The position numbers were made by a program, and so were the translations under genes. The notes beneath the pieces were generated by a model. That model was given only the letters and a program-made list of their open reading frames with translations. It did not search any database and had not been told where the DNA came from. Positions 6,775 through 12,560 of a stretch of 12,560 bases of DNA are shown here, one piece after another. Each line of letters opens with the position of its first letter. Within the stretch, counting starts at the first letter, position 1. The stretch comes from Cyclobacteriaceae bacterium (GTDB lineage Bacteria; Bacteroidota; Bacteroidia; Cytophagales; Cyclobacteriaceae): positions 1-12,560 of the forward strand of contig CANHCD010000033.1 of the NCBI GenBank assembly GCA_947458795.1, written 5' to 3'.

Positions 6775-7272
6775 TTAAAAATCCTTGTAGGTTTTCCGCA
6801 CCACTTTAGCCCCATTTTTTTCTAAGGTCACGATATAGATAAAGTCGTAATCCAGGTCGGTCAAGTCTGCAAATTTCTCACCTTCACTTACAAAAGCATT
6901 GGCCAGCTGGCTGACCGTATTGCTATGGCCCACAACTAGGATATTGCCTTCGCTGCTTCGAAGGTCGCTCACAAAAGCCTCTTGATTTTTGGGGTCATAA
7001 TATTCCACTACCAGTCCTGCAGCTGCAGCAGTAGGTTGAGCGGTATTTCTAGTTCGTGTGTAATTAGTAGACAAGACCCGTTTGATCCCTTCTTTCTCTA
7101 GAATCTGAGCAAGTTTTTTAGCACGCACTTCGCCAACATAGGCGAGTTCCGGGTCCTGACCTTCGAGTTGCTTTTCGGCATGGCGTACGATGTAGATGGT
7201 CTTGGGAGAGTTCTGGGCAGTACATGCTCCAAGAATTAGCAGAGAACTGAGTAGAAAAATGAAGTTTTTCAT
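6775..7272 (-). CDS. Histidine phosphatase (phosphoglycerate mutase-like) lipoprotein
   Basis: A 165-residue member of the histidine phosphatase superfamily, which forms a phosphohistidine during phosphate-ester hydrolysis. The N-terminus is a lipoprotein signal: MKN, a hydrophobic stretch, then LGAC with the lipidated Cys at 17, so it should be anchored in the periplasm or outer membrane. The RHG-type motif is IYIVRHAEK with catalytic H31 after R30. A second phosphate-binding Arg lies in YTRTRNTA (R75), and the second catalytic His is in LVVGHSNT (H116). It is a minimal single-domain form. The substrate cannot be told; the SixA-like short phosphatases are one alternative group. Monocistronic to judge from the terminator behind it and the repeat block ahead of it. 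Confidence 0.85.
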   Translation of the reverse strand: MKNFIFLLSSLLILGACTAQNSPKTIYIVRHAEKQLEGQDPELAYVGEVRAKKLAQILEKEGIKRVLSTNYTRTRNTAQPTAAAAGLVVEYYDPKNQEAFVSDLRSSEGNILVVGHSNTVSQLANAFVSEGEKFADLTDLDYDFIYIVTLEKNGAKVVRKTYKDF

Positions 7273-7288
7273 AGTGGTTGTAATTAGG

Positions 7289-7353
7289 TAGAAACACAGT
7301 CGAAATACAGTTGAAATGCGATAGAAATAGCCTGAGCAAGCTCAGTGAAATAG
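7289..7353 (-). repeat. Modular ATTTC repeat, copy C (inverted)
   Basis: On the minus strand this reads CTATTTCAC, an insert TGAGCTTGCTCAGG, then CTATTTCTATCGCATTTC and further ATTTC units about 10 bases apart. The insert holds a perfect hairpin, CTGAGC-AA-GCTCAG on the plus strand (7332-7345). Same layout as copies A and B but in the opposite orientation, and immediately upstream of the histidine phosphatase gene. Confidence 0.6.
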
Positions 7354-7374
7354 TGTTCAATTCGTATATCTACT

Positions 7375-7432
7375 CTATTTCACGTAGCCCGCGGCGGGCA
7401 GGCGCAGCGGAGTTTATTTCCACTGCATTTCC
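7375..7432 (+). repeat. Modular ATTTC repeat, copy A (with GC palindrome)
   Basis: CTATTTCACG, then an insert with the perfect palindrome GCCCGCGGCGGGC (7387-7399), then GCGCAGCGGAGT (7402-7413), then TTATTTCCACTGCATTTCCC. Compared with copy B it carries about 15 additional bases, essentially the palindrome. The GC-rich insert contrasts sharply with the AT-rich flanks. Confidence 0.65.
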
Positions 7433-7437
7433 CTTGA

Positions 7438-7492
7438 TTATTTCACGAAGCGCAGCGGAGTCTATTTCTACTGTATTTCAATGGTATTTCCC
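7438..7492 (+). repeat. Modular ATTTC repeat, copy B
   Basis: TTATTTCACG, AAGCGCAGCGGAGT (GCGCAGCGGAGT at 7450-7461 is identical to copy A), then CTATTTCTACTGTATTTC and a further GGTATTTCCC. It ends five bases from the stop codon of the pseudouridine synthase gene (7499-7497). Confidence 0.65.
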
Positions 7493-7496
7493 TTTC

Positions 7497-8231
7497 CTAT
7501 CCCGAAAACGTATTATCCAAATGCTGATCCTTGGCTTTTACTTGTTCGAGTTCGAGGAACTGCTCCCAGAATTCAGTTTCAGGGAGGGCAGCACGAAGAA
7601 AGAGTTTTTCTTTTTTAATAGGATGTTCAAAGACCAAGTGGAAGGCATGCAGGTTGATGCTTGCATCAGGGTTGGGTTTGGCAAAACCATACTTCAAATC
7701 CCCACGAATAGGGCAACCCATAGACGCCAGTTGTACGCGAATTTGGTGGGGTCTGCCAGAGATGGGGCGAACTTCCAACAAGTAGTGGTCATTCATATGG
7801 CCCAGTACTTTGTAGTTGAGCTCTGCTTTTTGGGAGCCTTCTACTTCTTGGTCATGTGCGGTAACAAAATTTTTAACTTCGTCTTTCGTGAGCCAATGGG
7901 TCAATTTACCCATTTCCTCTTTGGGTCTTCGTTTGACTAAGGCCCAGTAAACTTTGTGAATGTCTCGCTTGCGAAAGAGTTCCATCATTCGCTCCAGTCC
8001 TTTTGAGGTTCGAGCAAAGGCAACCAACCCACTCACTGGTCGATCCAGTCGGTGGATGGGATGTAAGAAAACAGCTCCAGGCTTTTCGTATTTTTTTGCG
8101 ATATACTCTCTGCAATAATCCGTCAGAGTTTTGTCTTTTGTTTTGTCACCTTGGACTAGGATTCCTGCCGCCTTATTGACCACAAGGAGGTGATTGTCTT
8201 CGTAGACTACGCTAAACGCTTTAGTTTTCAT
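7497..8231 (-). CDS. RluA-family pseudouridine synthase (RNA modification)
   Basis: RluA-family enzymes isomerise uridine to pseudouridine in rRNA or tRNA. The signature HPIHRLDRPVSGLVAFART is at 57-75, with catalytic Asp D63 in HRLDRPVSG. Also present are the N-terminal YEDNHLLVVNKAAGILVQ (10-27) and the RNA/active-site segment EVRPISGRPHQIRVQLASMG. At 244 residues it lacks an N-terminal S4 domain, so it is the short catalytic-only form common in Bacteroidota. Target position unknown. The start ATG (8231-8229) follows a -7 motif by only four bases, so the message may be leaderless. The stop abuts the repeat block. The GNAT gene lies 60 bases upstream on the same strand. Confidence 0.92.
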   Translation of the reverse strand: MKTKAFSVVYEDNHLLVVNKAAGILVQGDKTKDKTLTDYCREYIAKKYEKPGAVFLHPIHRLDRPVSGLVAFARTSKGLERMMELFRKRDIHKVYWALVKRRPKEEMGKLTHWLTKDEVKNFVTAHDQEVEGSQKAELNYKVLGHMNDHYLLEVRPISGRPHQIRVQLASMGCPIRGDLKYGFAKPNPDASINLHAFHLVFEHPIKKEKLFLRAALPETEFWEQFLELEQVKAKDQHLDNTFSG

Positions 8232-8235
8232 GACA

Positions 8236-8243
8236 CAAAGGTA
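8236..8243 (-). promoter_or_regulatory. Candidate -7 promoter element, possibly giving a leaderless message
   Basis: TACCTTTG on the minus strand matches TAnnTTTG. Only four bases (TGTC) separate it from the ATG of the pseudouridine synthase, so transcription would begin at or next to the start codon. No -33 TTTG at the expected spacing is seen. Confidence 0.45.
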
Positions 8244-8291
8244 GTCTTAATTTTTTTGATGCCTAGAAGCGGAGGGGCTTGGATCTCCGAT

Positions 8292-8771
8292 TTAGGACTG
8301 CAGCAATTTTTTGATCTCGTAATCTTGGAGGTGGGCATTGAGCCATCCTGCCTCCAGAAGTGCATCATACTTTTTGTAAAAGTTGATTGCAGGAGCATTC
8401 CAATCCAGTACTTGCCACATCATTCCACTGCAGCTTTCTTCGAGGCATTTGGCCATCACCCGATCAAAAAGGAGTTTGCCTGCCCCATTTCCTCTTTCAG
8501 ATTCTGTAACCACGATATCTTCGAGGTACAATCTTTTTCCTTTCCAGGTGGAGTAGCGGTAGTAATAGACGGCGATCCCAATGATTTCTTGGCTGCTGTC
8601 TTTCACGCAAACATAGAATCCATAGACCGGCTGCGGGCCAAACCCTTCCTTTTCCATTCGTTCCAGCGTGTTGGTCACTTGCTCCGGTGCTTTTTCATAC
8701 AGTGCAAGCTCTTGAATAAGTTCCAGCACGCGGGGGAGGTCTGATTTCTGTCCTTCTCGTAGGGAATACAT
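8292..8771 (-). CDS. GNAT N-acetyltransferase, spermidine/spermine acetyltransferase-like
   Basis: A 159-residue GNAT enzyme transferring acetyl from acetyl-CoA to an amine. The layout follows the SSAT (diamine acetyltransferase) branch: REGQKSDLPRVLELIQELA at 5-23, the strand GIAVYYYRYSTWKGKRLYLED (65-85) as in SSAT, the acetyl-CoA loop SERGNGAGKLL (91-101; the R-G-x-G-x-G pattern is R93-G98), and QVLDWNAPAINFYKKYDA (120-137) with the usual general-acid Tyr (Y132). Cytoplasmic, no added domain. Actual acceptor (polyamine, amino acid or other) unknown. Same strand as the pseudouridine synthase but with 60 bases and a separate -7 motif between them; divergent from coaX. Confidence 0.88.
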   Translation of the reverse strand: MYSLREGQKSDLPRVLELIQELALYEKAPEQVTNTLERMEKEGFGPQPVYGFYVCVKDSSQEIIGIAVYYYRYSTWKGKRLYLEDIVVTESERGNGAGKLLFDRVMAKCLEESCSGMMWQVLDWNAPAINFYKKYDALLEAGWLNAHLQDYEIKKLLQS

Positions 8772-8841
8772 GTGTTTTTAAGGTTGGAGAGTTGATTATT
8801 TGCTAACTATGCCCCTAATTTATATAAAATCAGATACGAAG

Positions 8842-9612
8842 ATGTTTTTAGCCATTGATGCGGGCAATTCCAACGTAGTTTTTGCACTCTATGATTCCAA
8901 GGGTGGAAAGTGGACGAATCAGTTTCGACTGGAAACAAAAGCGCCTCAATTGATTTCTCAGCTGAGCAAGAAAGTGCCGCTGTATTTTTTGGAGCACGGG
9001 ATCTCCGTAGCGCAAATTGAAAAAATCGGGTTTAGCTCAGTAGTTCCAGAGATCAACGACATCATCGAACAGTTTTGTATGCAGTTTTTTGGCAAGCGGC
9101 CTTACCAAATTCAGGCAACTAGCTACCCCAAATTACCAGTTCGAACCCTCCGACCGAATGAAATCGGGACAGACTTGATGTGCAATGTGATGGCGGCATA
9201 CACCCGGGTTGCAGGTCCTGCGATAGTCGTTGATTTTGGTACGGCCCTTACCTTCACGACTATAGATCAAGCAGGGGAAGTGCTGGGAGTTAGCATTGTT
9301 CCTGGACTTCAAACAGCCATCAAGTCACTTTTTATGAATACAGCGAAGTTGCCCGAGGTAGAACTGAAGTTGCCCGACTCCGTCCTTGGAAAAAACACAA
9401 TCCATGCCATTCAGTCGGGGGTGCTGCATGGGTATACCGGGTTGATCAAAGGAATGTTGGAAGCGATTCAGTTGGAAACAGGACTTAAATTCACCGTTAT
9501 CGCCACGGGAGGGCTGTCTTCCATTCTTACCAATTTGGATGGGGTATTTGACGCGGTCGACCGCAACCTGACCTTGGATGGGTTGCGCTTGATTACCGAG
9601 GCCAATTCTTGA
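8842..9612 (+). CDS. coaX: Type III pantothenate kinase
   Basis: CoaX phosphorylates pantothenate with ATP, the first step of CoA synthesis; the type III form is not feedback-inhibited by CoA and belongs to the ASKHA fold. With ATG 8842 it has 256 residues starting MFLAIDAGNSNVVFALYD, as the family does. Longer starts (TTG 8800, ATG 8809) add unrelated residues. Motifs in order: D6 and GNSN (8-11), RPNEIGTD (104-111), VVDFGTALTF (129-138), SIVPGL (151-156), GKNTIHAIQSG (183-193), ATGG (221-224), DRNLTLDGL (240-248). D111 is kept, but the next residue is Leu where many members have Arg (GADR). Its stop (9610-9612) lies one base from the stop of the opposing RES gene, leaving no room for a terminator. 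Confidence 0.93.
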   Translation: MFLAIDAGNSNVVFALYDSKGGKWTNQFRLETKAPQLISQLSKKVPLYFLEHGISVAQIEKIGFSSVVPEINDIIEQFCMQFFGKRPYQIQATSYPKLPVRTLRPNEIGTDLMCNVMAAYTRVAGPAIVVDFGTALTFTTIDQAGEVLGVSIVPGLQTAIKSLFMNTAKLPEVELKLPDSVLGKNTIHAIQSGVLHGYTGLIKGMLEAIQLETGLKFTVIATGGLSSILTNLDGVFDAVDRNLTLDGLRLITEANS

Positions 9613-9613
9613 G

Positions 9614-10072
9614 TTAGCGGTTCACTTCAAAGCTCACATCCCAGGCGTCTATCACCTTTATTTTTTCCTTAAATTCGGGATGCAGGGGATTGATTAGGAG
9701 GTTGTGTTCCTGGGAAAAGTTAGCCAAAGGAATGCGGCAGGAAGGAATTTTTAAATAGGGTGAAAGTTCCCGTTTCGCCCAGATGGAGCCCAATTCTTGA
9801 GTTGTTCTGGGATAGGGGCGATTTTTCCAACTTATGGGAAGGTCATCCACTTCCAACTCGGGGATGGGTCCTAGCACTTCTAGACTAACCAATTTCCACG
9901 AACTTTCGGTGACGATGGGACCTTTGATGGATAGTAGCTCCAAAAAATTCAAGGCACTCACTGAGCTGGCATAGATTACTGGTGTACCGTTGACATTCCA
10001 ACGACCAGGACCCATTCCGAAGCCGAGCGGGTCTCGGCCTGGAAGATTTTCAATCAATCGGAAATAGCGCAT
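9614..10072 (-). CDS. RES-domain toxin of a RES/Xre toxin-antitoxin pair
   Basis: RES toxins are compact proteins with an ADP-ribosyltransferase-like fold; studied members deplete NAD+ in the cell. This 152-residue protein has the family pattern: MRYFRL start, GPGRWNVNGTPVIYAS (22-36) with key Arg R24 and Tyr Y34, LNFLELLSIK with Glu E45, IPSCRIP with Ser S111, and the terminal NLLINPLHPEF (124-134) that the family shares. The proposed catalytic residues are thus all in place, so it is probably active. The start overlaps the antitoxin stop as TGATG (10074-10070), giving antitoxin-first translational coupling. Convergent with coaX. Confidence 0.9.
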   Translation of the reverse strand: MRYFRLIENLPGRDPLGFGMGPGRWNVNGTPVIYASSVSALNFLELLSIKGPIVTESSWKLVSLEVLGPIPELEVDDLPISWKNRPYPRTTQELGSIWAKRELSPYLKIPSCRIPLANFSQEHNLLINPLHPEFKEKIKVIDAWDVSFEVNR

Positions 10073-10542
10073 CAGCTCACGTTACCCCAAGAAAGAGACT
10101 CGAGTACTTGATCCACTTGGACAATTTGGTAGGGATTTTTGAATAGGTCTATCGGCTTTTGCTGGCCAAGCGCTTCATTGGGGAGCTGTAGCCAAGCTGA
10201 CATCTTCTCCTCCGAACCAAAGATCCGGATGCCTTTGGCTAGGATCAGGTCGATTTCCAAAAGGCTTTTGGAAATCCCTTTGCTGAGCTTTCGGTCTTCC
10301 TTTTTCCAGCGGAATAGCGTACTGGGATCTACCTCGAGAAGCTCAGCGATCTCTTGGGAATTAAAATCCAAGTAGTCAAAAATCAGGCTAGTCTCGTGAA
10401 AATCTAATGTAGCCTCTCCGTACTTGGCTTGGCTTTCGGCCACTATCGCAGGGGCATGACTGAAAAAATGGTACTCCTTGGGAGGAATCTCAATTGATTC
10501 AGTTCGTTGTTCATTCCATCGAATTCTCCAGACAGCCGCCAT
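10072..10542 (-). CDS. Xre/MbcA/ParS-type antitoxin (DUF2384)
   Basis: A 156-residue antitoxin cognate to the RES toxin. Three parts can be seen: an N-terminal stretch ending near residue 30 (AVWRIRWNEQRTESIEIP then KEYHFFSHAP); a helix-turn-helix at about 54-82 (LDFNSQEIAELLEVDPSTLFRWK), expected to bind the operator; and the C-terminal toxin-binding domain (DUF2384) at about 100-153, with the signature GIRIFGSEEKMSAWL and LPNEALGQQKPIDLF. ATG 10542-10540 is chosen because relatives also begin close to RIRWNEQR. The gene lies 73 bases downstream of the ypdA-like gene on the same strand; that gap holds direct repeats fit for autoregulation. Confidence 0.9.
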   Translation of the reverse strand: MAAVWRIRWNEQRTESIEIPPKEYHFFSHAPAIVAESQAKYGEATLDFHETSLIFDYLDFNSQEIAELLEVDPSTLFRWKKEDRKLSKGISKSLLEIDLILAKGIRIFGSEEKMSAWLQLPNEALGQQKPIDLFKNPYQIVQVDQVLESLSWGNVS

Positions 10543-10583
10543 GTTTCCGTTTAATTTTCAGGAAGTTACGCCTAAATCTCTTA

Positions 10584-10613
10584 TTTGCAATAGTCAATAC
10601 TCCTTTTTGCAAT
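10584..10613 (-). promoter_or_regulatory. Direct repeats upstream of the antitoxin gene, possible autoregulatory operator
   Basis: Two identical octamers, ATTGCAAA on the minus strand (10591-10584 and 10613-10606), are spaced 22 bases start to start, about two helical turns. They sit 42-71 bases upstream of the antitoxin ATG, between the ypdA-like gene and the TA operon, where an Xre-type antitoxin would bind. A TTGACT lies between them. The repeats are observed; their role is inferred. Confidence 0.45.
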
Positions 10614-10615
10614 TT

Positions 10616-11596
10616 TTATTTCTTCAAAATGTCCTGAATAATAGCTTCCGCATGGGAGATGCTATTTTCTATAAAAAACTCTCGGGTATTGAGTCCTCCA
10701 CAAACTACTCCTGCAAGGTAAACTCCCGGGACATTGGACTCCTGGTTGGTCTGATCATAGCAGGGCTGTCGCTTTTCGTCCAGGCTGAGTTGGACACCGA
10801 GCTGGTCCAAGAGGCCAAAGTTGGGTTTGTATCCGGTCAAGGCAAGTACCCAATCGTTAGGCAAGCGAATTTCTCCTTCTGAGGTCGATAGACGAACCTC
10901 AGTGGGAAGGATTTCAACAACTTTTGAGTTCTTGATCGCATGGATGGAGCCTTCCTTGATTCGGTTTACAATGTCCGGGCGTACCCAGTATTTGACATTA
11001 GCATCTACCTCTTCCCCGAGTAGAGCCATGCTCACTTGGGCACCTTTGCGCCAGCATTCCAAGGCTGCATCTACCGCAGAGTTGGCTCCGCCCACGACCA
11101 ATACTTTTTGACCAATAAATGGCCAGGGCTCCTTGTAATAGTGTAGCACCTTGGGCAGTTCCTCGCCCGGTACCTCCATCAGGTTGGGCAGGTCATAAAA
11201 GCCAGTTGCCAAAACAATTTTTCGACTCAAATAAGATCCTTTAGAGGTTTGAACGGAAAAAAGAGCCCCCTCTTTTTGAAGGGTGTTGACGCTTTCGTAC
11301 AGGTTTACGTTTAGTTGAAAAAGTTGGTAAACCCTTCGGTAATAGTCCAAAGCCTCAGTTCGAGTAGGTTTGACTCCAACAGACATGAAGGGAATGCCTG
11401 CAAGTTCCAATCGCTCCGCCGTGGAAAAAAAGGTCATGTTGACCGGATAGTTGTAGATCGAATTGCAGAGGGCGCCTTTTTCTAGAATCAGGTAGTTCAA
11501 ACCCGCCTTTTTGGCTTCAATTCCACAGGCAAGACCGATAGGGCCCGCGCCAAGAATTAAGAGGTCGTAGGGAGAAATAGAGATCGTCTGCTGCAT
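10616..11596 (-). CDS. ypdA: YpdA-family FAD/NADPH oxidoreductase (putative bacillithiol disulfide reductase)
   Basis: YpdA (Bdr) flavoproteins are thioredoxin-reductase-like enzymes tied to reduction of bacillithiol disulfide. This 326-residue protein aligns along its length with the family: FAD motif LGAGPIGLACGIEA (15-28), EKGALCNSIYNYPVNMTFFS (39-58), PFMSVGVKPTRTEALDYYR (69-87), LATGFYDLPN (129-138), second Rossmann motif VVGGANSAVDAALE (167-180), ALTGYKPNFGLL (252-263) and CGGLNTREFFIENSISHAE (299-317). There is no CxxC. Staphylococcal YpdA uses a Cys in GGGPCG; here that position is Ile20, with a Cys four residues later (C24). Whether the host makes bacillithiol cannot be told. Start at ATG 11596-11594, shortly after a -7 motif; stop 73 bases ahead of the TA operon. 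Confidence 0.85.
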   Translation of the reverse strand: MQQTISISPYDLLILGAGPIGLACGIEAKKAGLNYLILEKGALCNSIYNYPVNMTFFSTAERLELAGIPFMSVGVKPTRTEALDYYRRVYQLFQLNVNLYESVNTLQKEGALFSVQTSKGSYLSRKIVLATGFYDLPNLMEVPGEELPKVLHYYKEPWPFIGQKVLVVGGANSAVDAALECWRKGAQVSMALLGEEVDANVKYWVRPDIVNRIKEGSIHAIKNSKVVEILPTEVRLSTSEGEIRLPNDWVLALTGYKPNFGLLDQLGVQLSLDEKRQPCYDQTNQESNVPGVYLAGVVCGGLNTREFFIENSISHAEAIIQDILKK

Positions 11597-11619
11597 GGGG
11601 GTTTGGTTGAAGTCCTGTT

Positions 11620-11627
11620 CAAATTTA
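11620..11627 (-). promoter_or_regulatory. Candidate -7 promoter element for the ypdA-like gene
   Basis: TAAATTTG on the minus strand matches TAnnTTTG and predicts a leader of roughly 15-20 bases before the ATG at 11596. No -33 TTTG at the expected distance. Confidence 0.45.
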
Positions 11628-11687
11628 CACCAAAAGTCTTCGGAAAGGTTCCTGATTTTGGTAAAGCTACAAAATTTGAACGCTCGG

Positions 11688-11695
11688 TATTTTTG
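11688..11695 (+). promoter_or_regulatory. Candidate -7 promoter element for the short-chain dehydrogenase gene
   Basis: TATTTTTG matches TAnnTTTG on the plus strand and predicts transcription from about 11702, some 30 bases before the ATG at 11733. TTTG occurs further upstream (11675-11678, 11657-11660) but at neither is the spacing standard. Confidence 0.4.
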
Positions 11696-11732
11696 AGTTT
11701 ATTTAGGTACGTATTTGCTTTACTCAATTCCC

Positions 11733-12545
11733 ATGAACCCAACCCTGATTGTACTTACTGGCGCTGCAAGTGGCATCGGCAACCAACTTTTAGCCACTTT
11801 TTCGGCCCGTCAAGTCCCGATGATTTTAGTGGATTTGGATGCGGGGAAACTCGAAAATCTAGCCCAAGGCAGCAAATCTATCGACTGGGTAGATGGGGAT
11901 GTGGCCCAGGAATCCACCTGGTTGCGTGTGCTAGATGCAGCTAAGAAAATGGGGCTATCGATATCCCATTTGATCAATTGTGCGGGGGTAATCCGCCCCG
12001 GCTTTTTGGAAGGATATGGGTTGGCGGACATTGACTACCACCTCAACTGCAATGCAAAGGGAACTATTTTGGGGACTACCCTCATCGGTAGAGCGATGAA
12101 AAATCAGGGTTTTGGACATATTTTGAACATTTCCTCCTTGGCAGGATTGGCGCCCGTGTCGGGCTTGAGTTTGTATGCAGCCTCCAAATTTGCCGTGCGG
12201 GGATTTTCCTTGTCTGTGGCAGCGGAACTCAAAAAGTATGGAGTCTGGGTCAGCGTCATTTGTCCCGATTTGGTGAATACGCCTATGCTGGACTTGCAGT
12301 TGGACTATCCCGAAGAGGCCAAACTCACCTTCAGTGGTCCCAAGCAGGTGCTGGAGGCGGAAGAGGTAGTGCGGGTCATCCTGGGAGTGATGGAACGCCC
12401 GCGTGTGCTCGTTTGTATCCCGGAATCCAGAGGGCTGCTGGCCAAGATCGCCGGAACCTGGCCTTGGATTGGGGAATTGTTTCGAAAATACTTGGAGAAA
12501 AAGGGAGAAAAAGCGATCCGAAGCAGGTTTAAAGTAGGTTCCTAA
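11733..12545 (+). CDS. Short-chain dehydrogenase/reductase (SDR), substrate unknown
   Basis: A 270-residue classical-type SDR, an NAD(P)-dependent oxidoreductase with one Rossmann domain. Visible landmarks: cofactor motif LTGAASGIG (8-16), VDLD at the end of strand 2 (D35, which favours NAD(H)), GDV (55-57), NCAGVIRPG (82-90), catalytic Ser in NISSLAG (S135), Tyr and Lys in YAASK (Y148, K152), and CPDLVNTPM after strand 6. The C-terminus after 220 is basic and amphipathic (LLAKIAGTWPWIGELFRKYLEKK) and might touch the membrane. ATG 11733 is preferred over a TTG at 11715, since the Rossmann strand begins four residues later. Complete: TAA at 12543-12545, 15 bases from the window end. Divergent from the ypdA-like gene. 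Confidence 0.9.
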   Translation: MNPTLIVLTGAASGIGNQLLATFSARQVPMILVDLDAGKLENLAQGSKSIDWVDGDVAQESTWLRVLDAAKKMGLSISHLINCAGVIRPGFLEGYGLADIDYHLNCNAKGTILGTTLIGRAMKNQGFGHILNISSLAGLAPVSGLSLYAASKFAVRGFSLSVAAELKKYGVWVSVICPDLVNTPMLDLQLDYPEEAKLTFSGPKQVLEAEEVVRVILGVMERPRVLVCIPESRGLLAKIAGTWPWIGELFRKYLEKKGEKAIRSRFKVGS

Positions 12546-12560
12546 TCGAAATCAATTTTA

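Noticed and set aside
7273..7496. CRISPR array
   Set aside because: The repeats are degenerate, differ in length and orientation, and the spacers are not of uniform size; no cas genes are nearby.
7311..7940. Plus-strand 209-residue open frame
   Set aside because: Lies partly in the intergenic repeat block and then antisense to the pseudouridine synthase; no motif or start context supports it.
8247..8294. Possible terminator between the GNAT and pseudouridine synthase genes (CGGAG/CTCCG)
   Set aside because: Five-base stem with a 10-base loop, followed on the transcribed strand by a run of A rather than T.
8190..8744. Plus-strand 184-residue open frame opposite the GNAT gene
   Set aside because: Antisense shadow; the minus-strand frame carries the acetyl-CoA binding motif.

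Overview
This 12.5 kb window looks like chromosomal DNA from a member of the Bacteroidota, most likely the Cytophagales/Cyclobacteriaceae (Algoriphagus-like). The evidence is: (i) almost none of the starts has a Shine-Dalgarno sequence; (ii) several genes are preceded by the Bacteroidota -7 promoter motif TAnnTTTG (344-351, 355-362, 8236-8243, 11620-11627, 11688-11695); (iii) the gene families fit (CoaX-type pantothenate kinase, YpdA-like flavoprotein, kynureninase). The genus-level placement is inference; the motifs and families are read from the sequence.

Layout. 1-311 (minus): 5' part of a kynureninase gene that runs off the left edge and is not visible as a complete ORF. 312-532: divergent control region with two opposed -7 motifs, a palindrome and a hairpin. 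533-2133 (plus): two-gene operon with a TGATG stop/start overlap, encoding a cytoplasmic M19 dipeptidase and a protein resembling a degenerate thiamine pyrophosphokinase. 2339-2794 (minus): a Bro-N domain gene that seems truncated, its last codons lying in a heptad repeat. 2813-6646 (minus): glycerol utilisation operon in the order glpD-glpK-glpF (oxidation, phosphorylation, uptake). A strong Rho-independent terminator (6711-6741) separates it from an upstream lipoprotein histidine phosphatase (6775-7272). 7273-7496: intergenic block made of three copies of a modular ATTTC-rich repeat, one inverted and two direct, with GC-rich palindromic inserts. 7497-8771 (minus): an RluA-type pseudouridine synthase and an SSAT-like GNAT acetyltransferase. 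8842-9612 (plus): coaX, meeting tail-to-tail, with a 1-base gap, a RES/Xre toxin-antitoxin operon (9614-10542, minus). 10616-11596 (minus): YpdA-type flavoprotein. 11733-12545 (plus): short-chain dehydrogenase, divergent from it.

How the genes work together. The glp genes form a complete route from external glycerol to dihydroxyacetone phosphate. The kynureninase belongs to tryptophan/kynurenine breakdown or de novo NAD synthesis. The RES toxin family attacks NAD+. CoaX starts CoA synthesis. Beyond the glp operon, the TA pair and the dipeptidase/TPK-like pair, the neighbours look like ordinary housekeeping genes rather than one pathway. I see no integrase, transposase, tRNA, rRNA or CRISPR array, and no convincing new multigene system. 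The best leads are the modular intergenic repeats, the truncated Bro-N gene with its repeat-encoded tail, the degenerate TPK-like protein, the TA operator-like repeats, and the Ile in the YpdA-like protein where staphylococcal YpdA has its redox cysteine.
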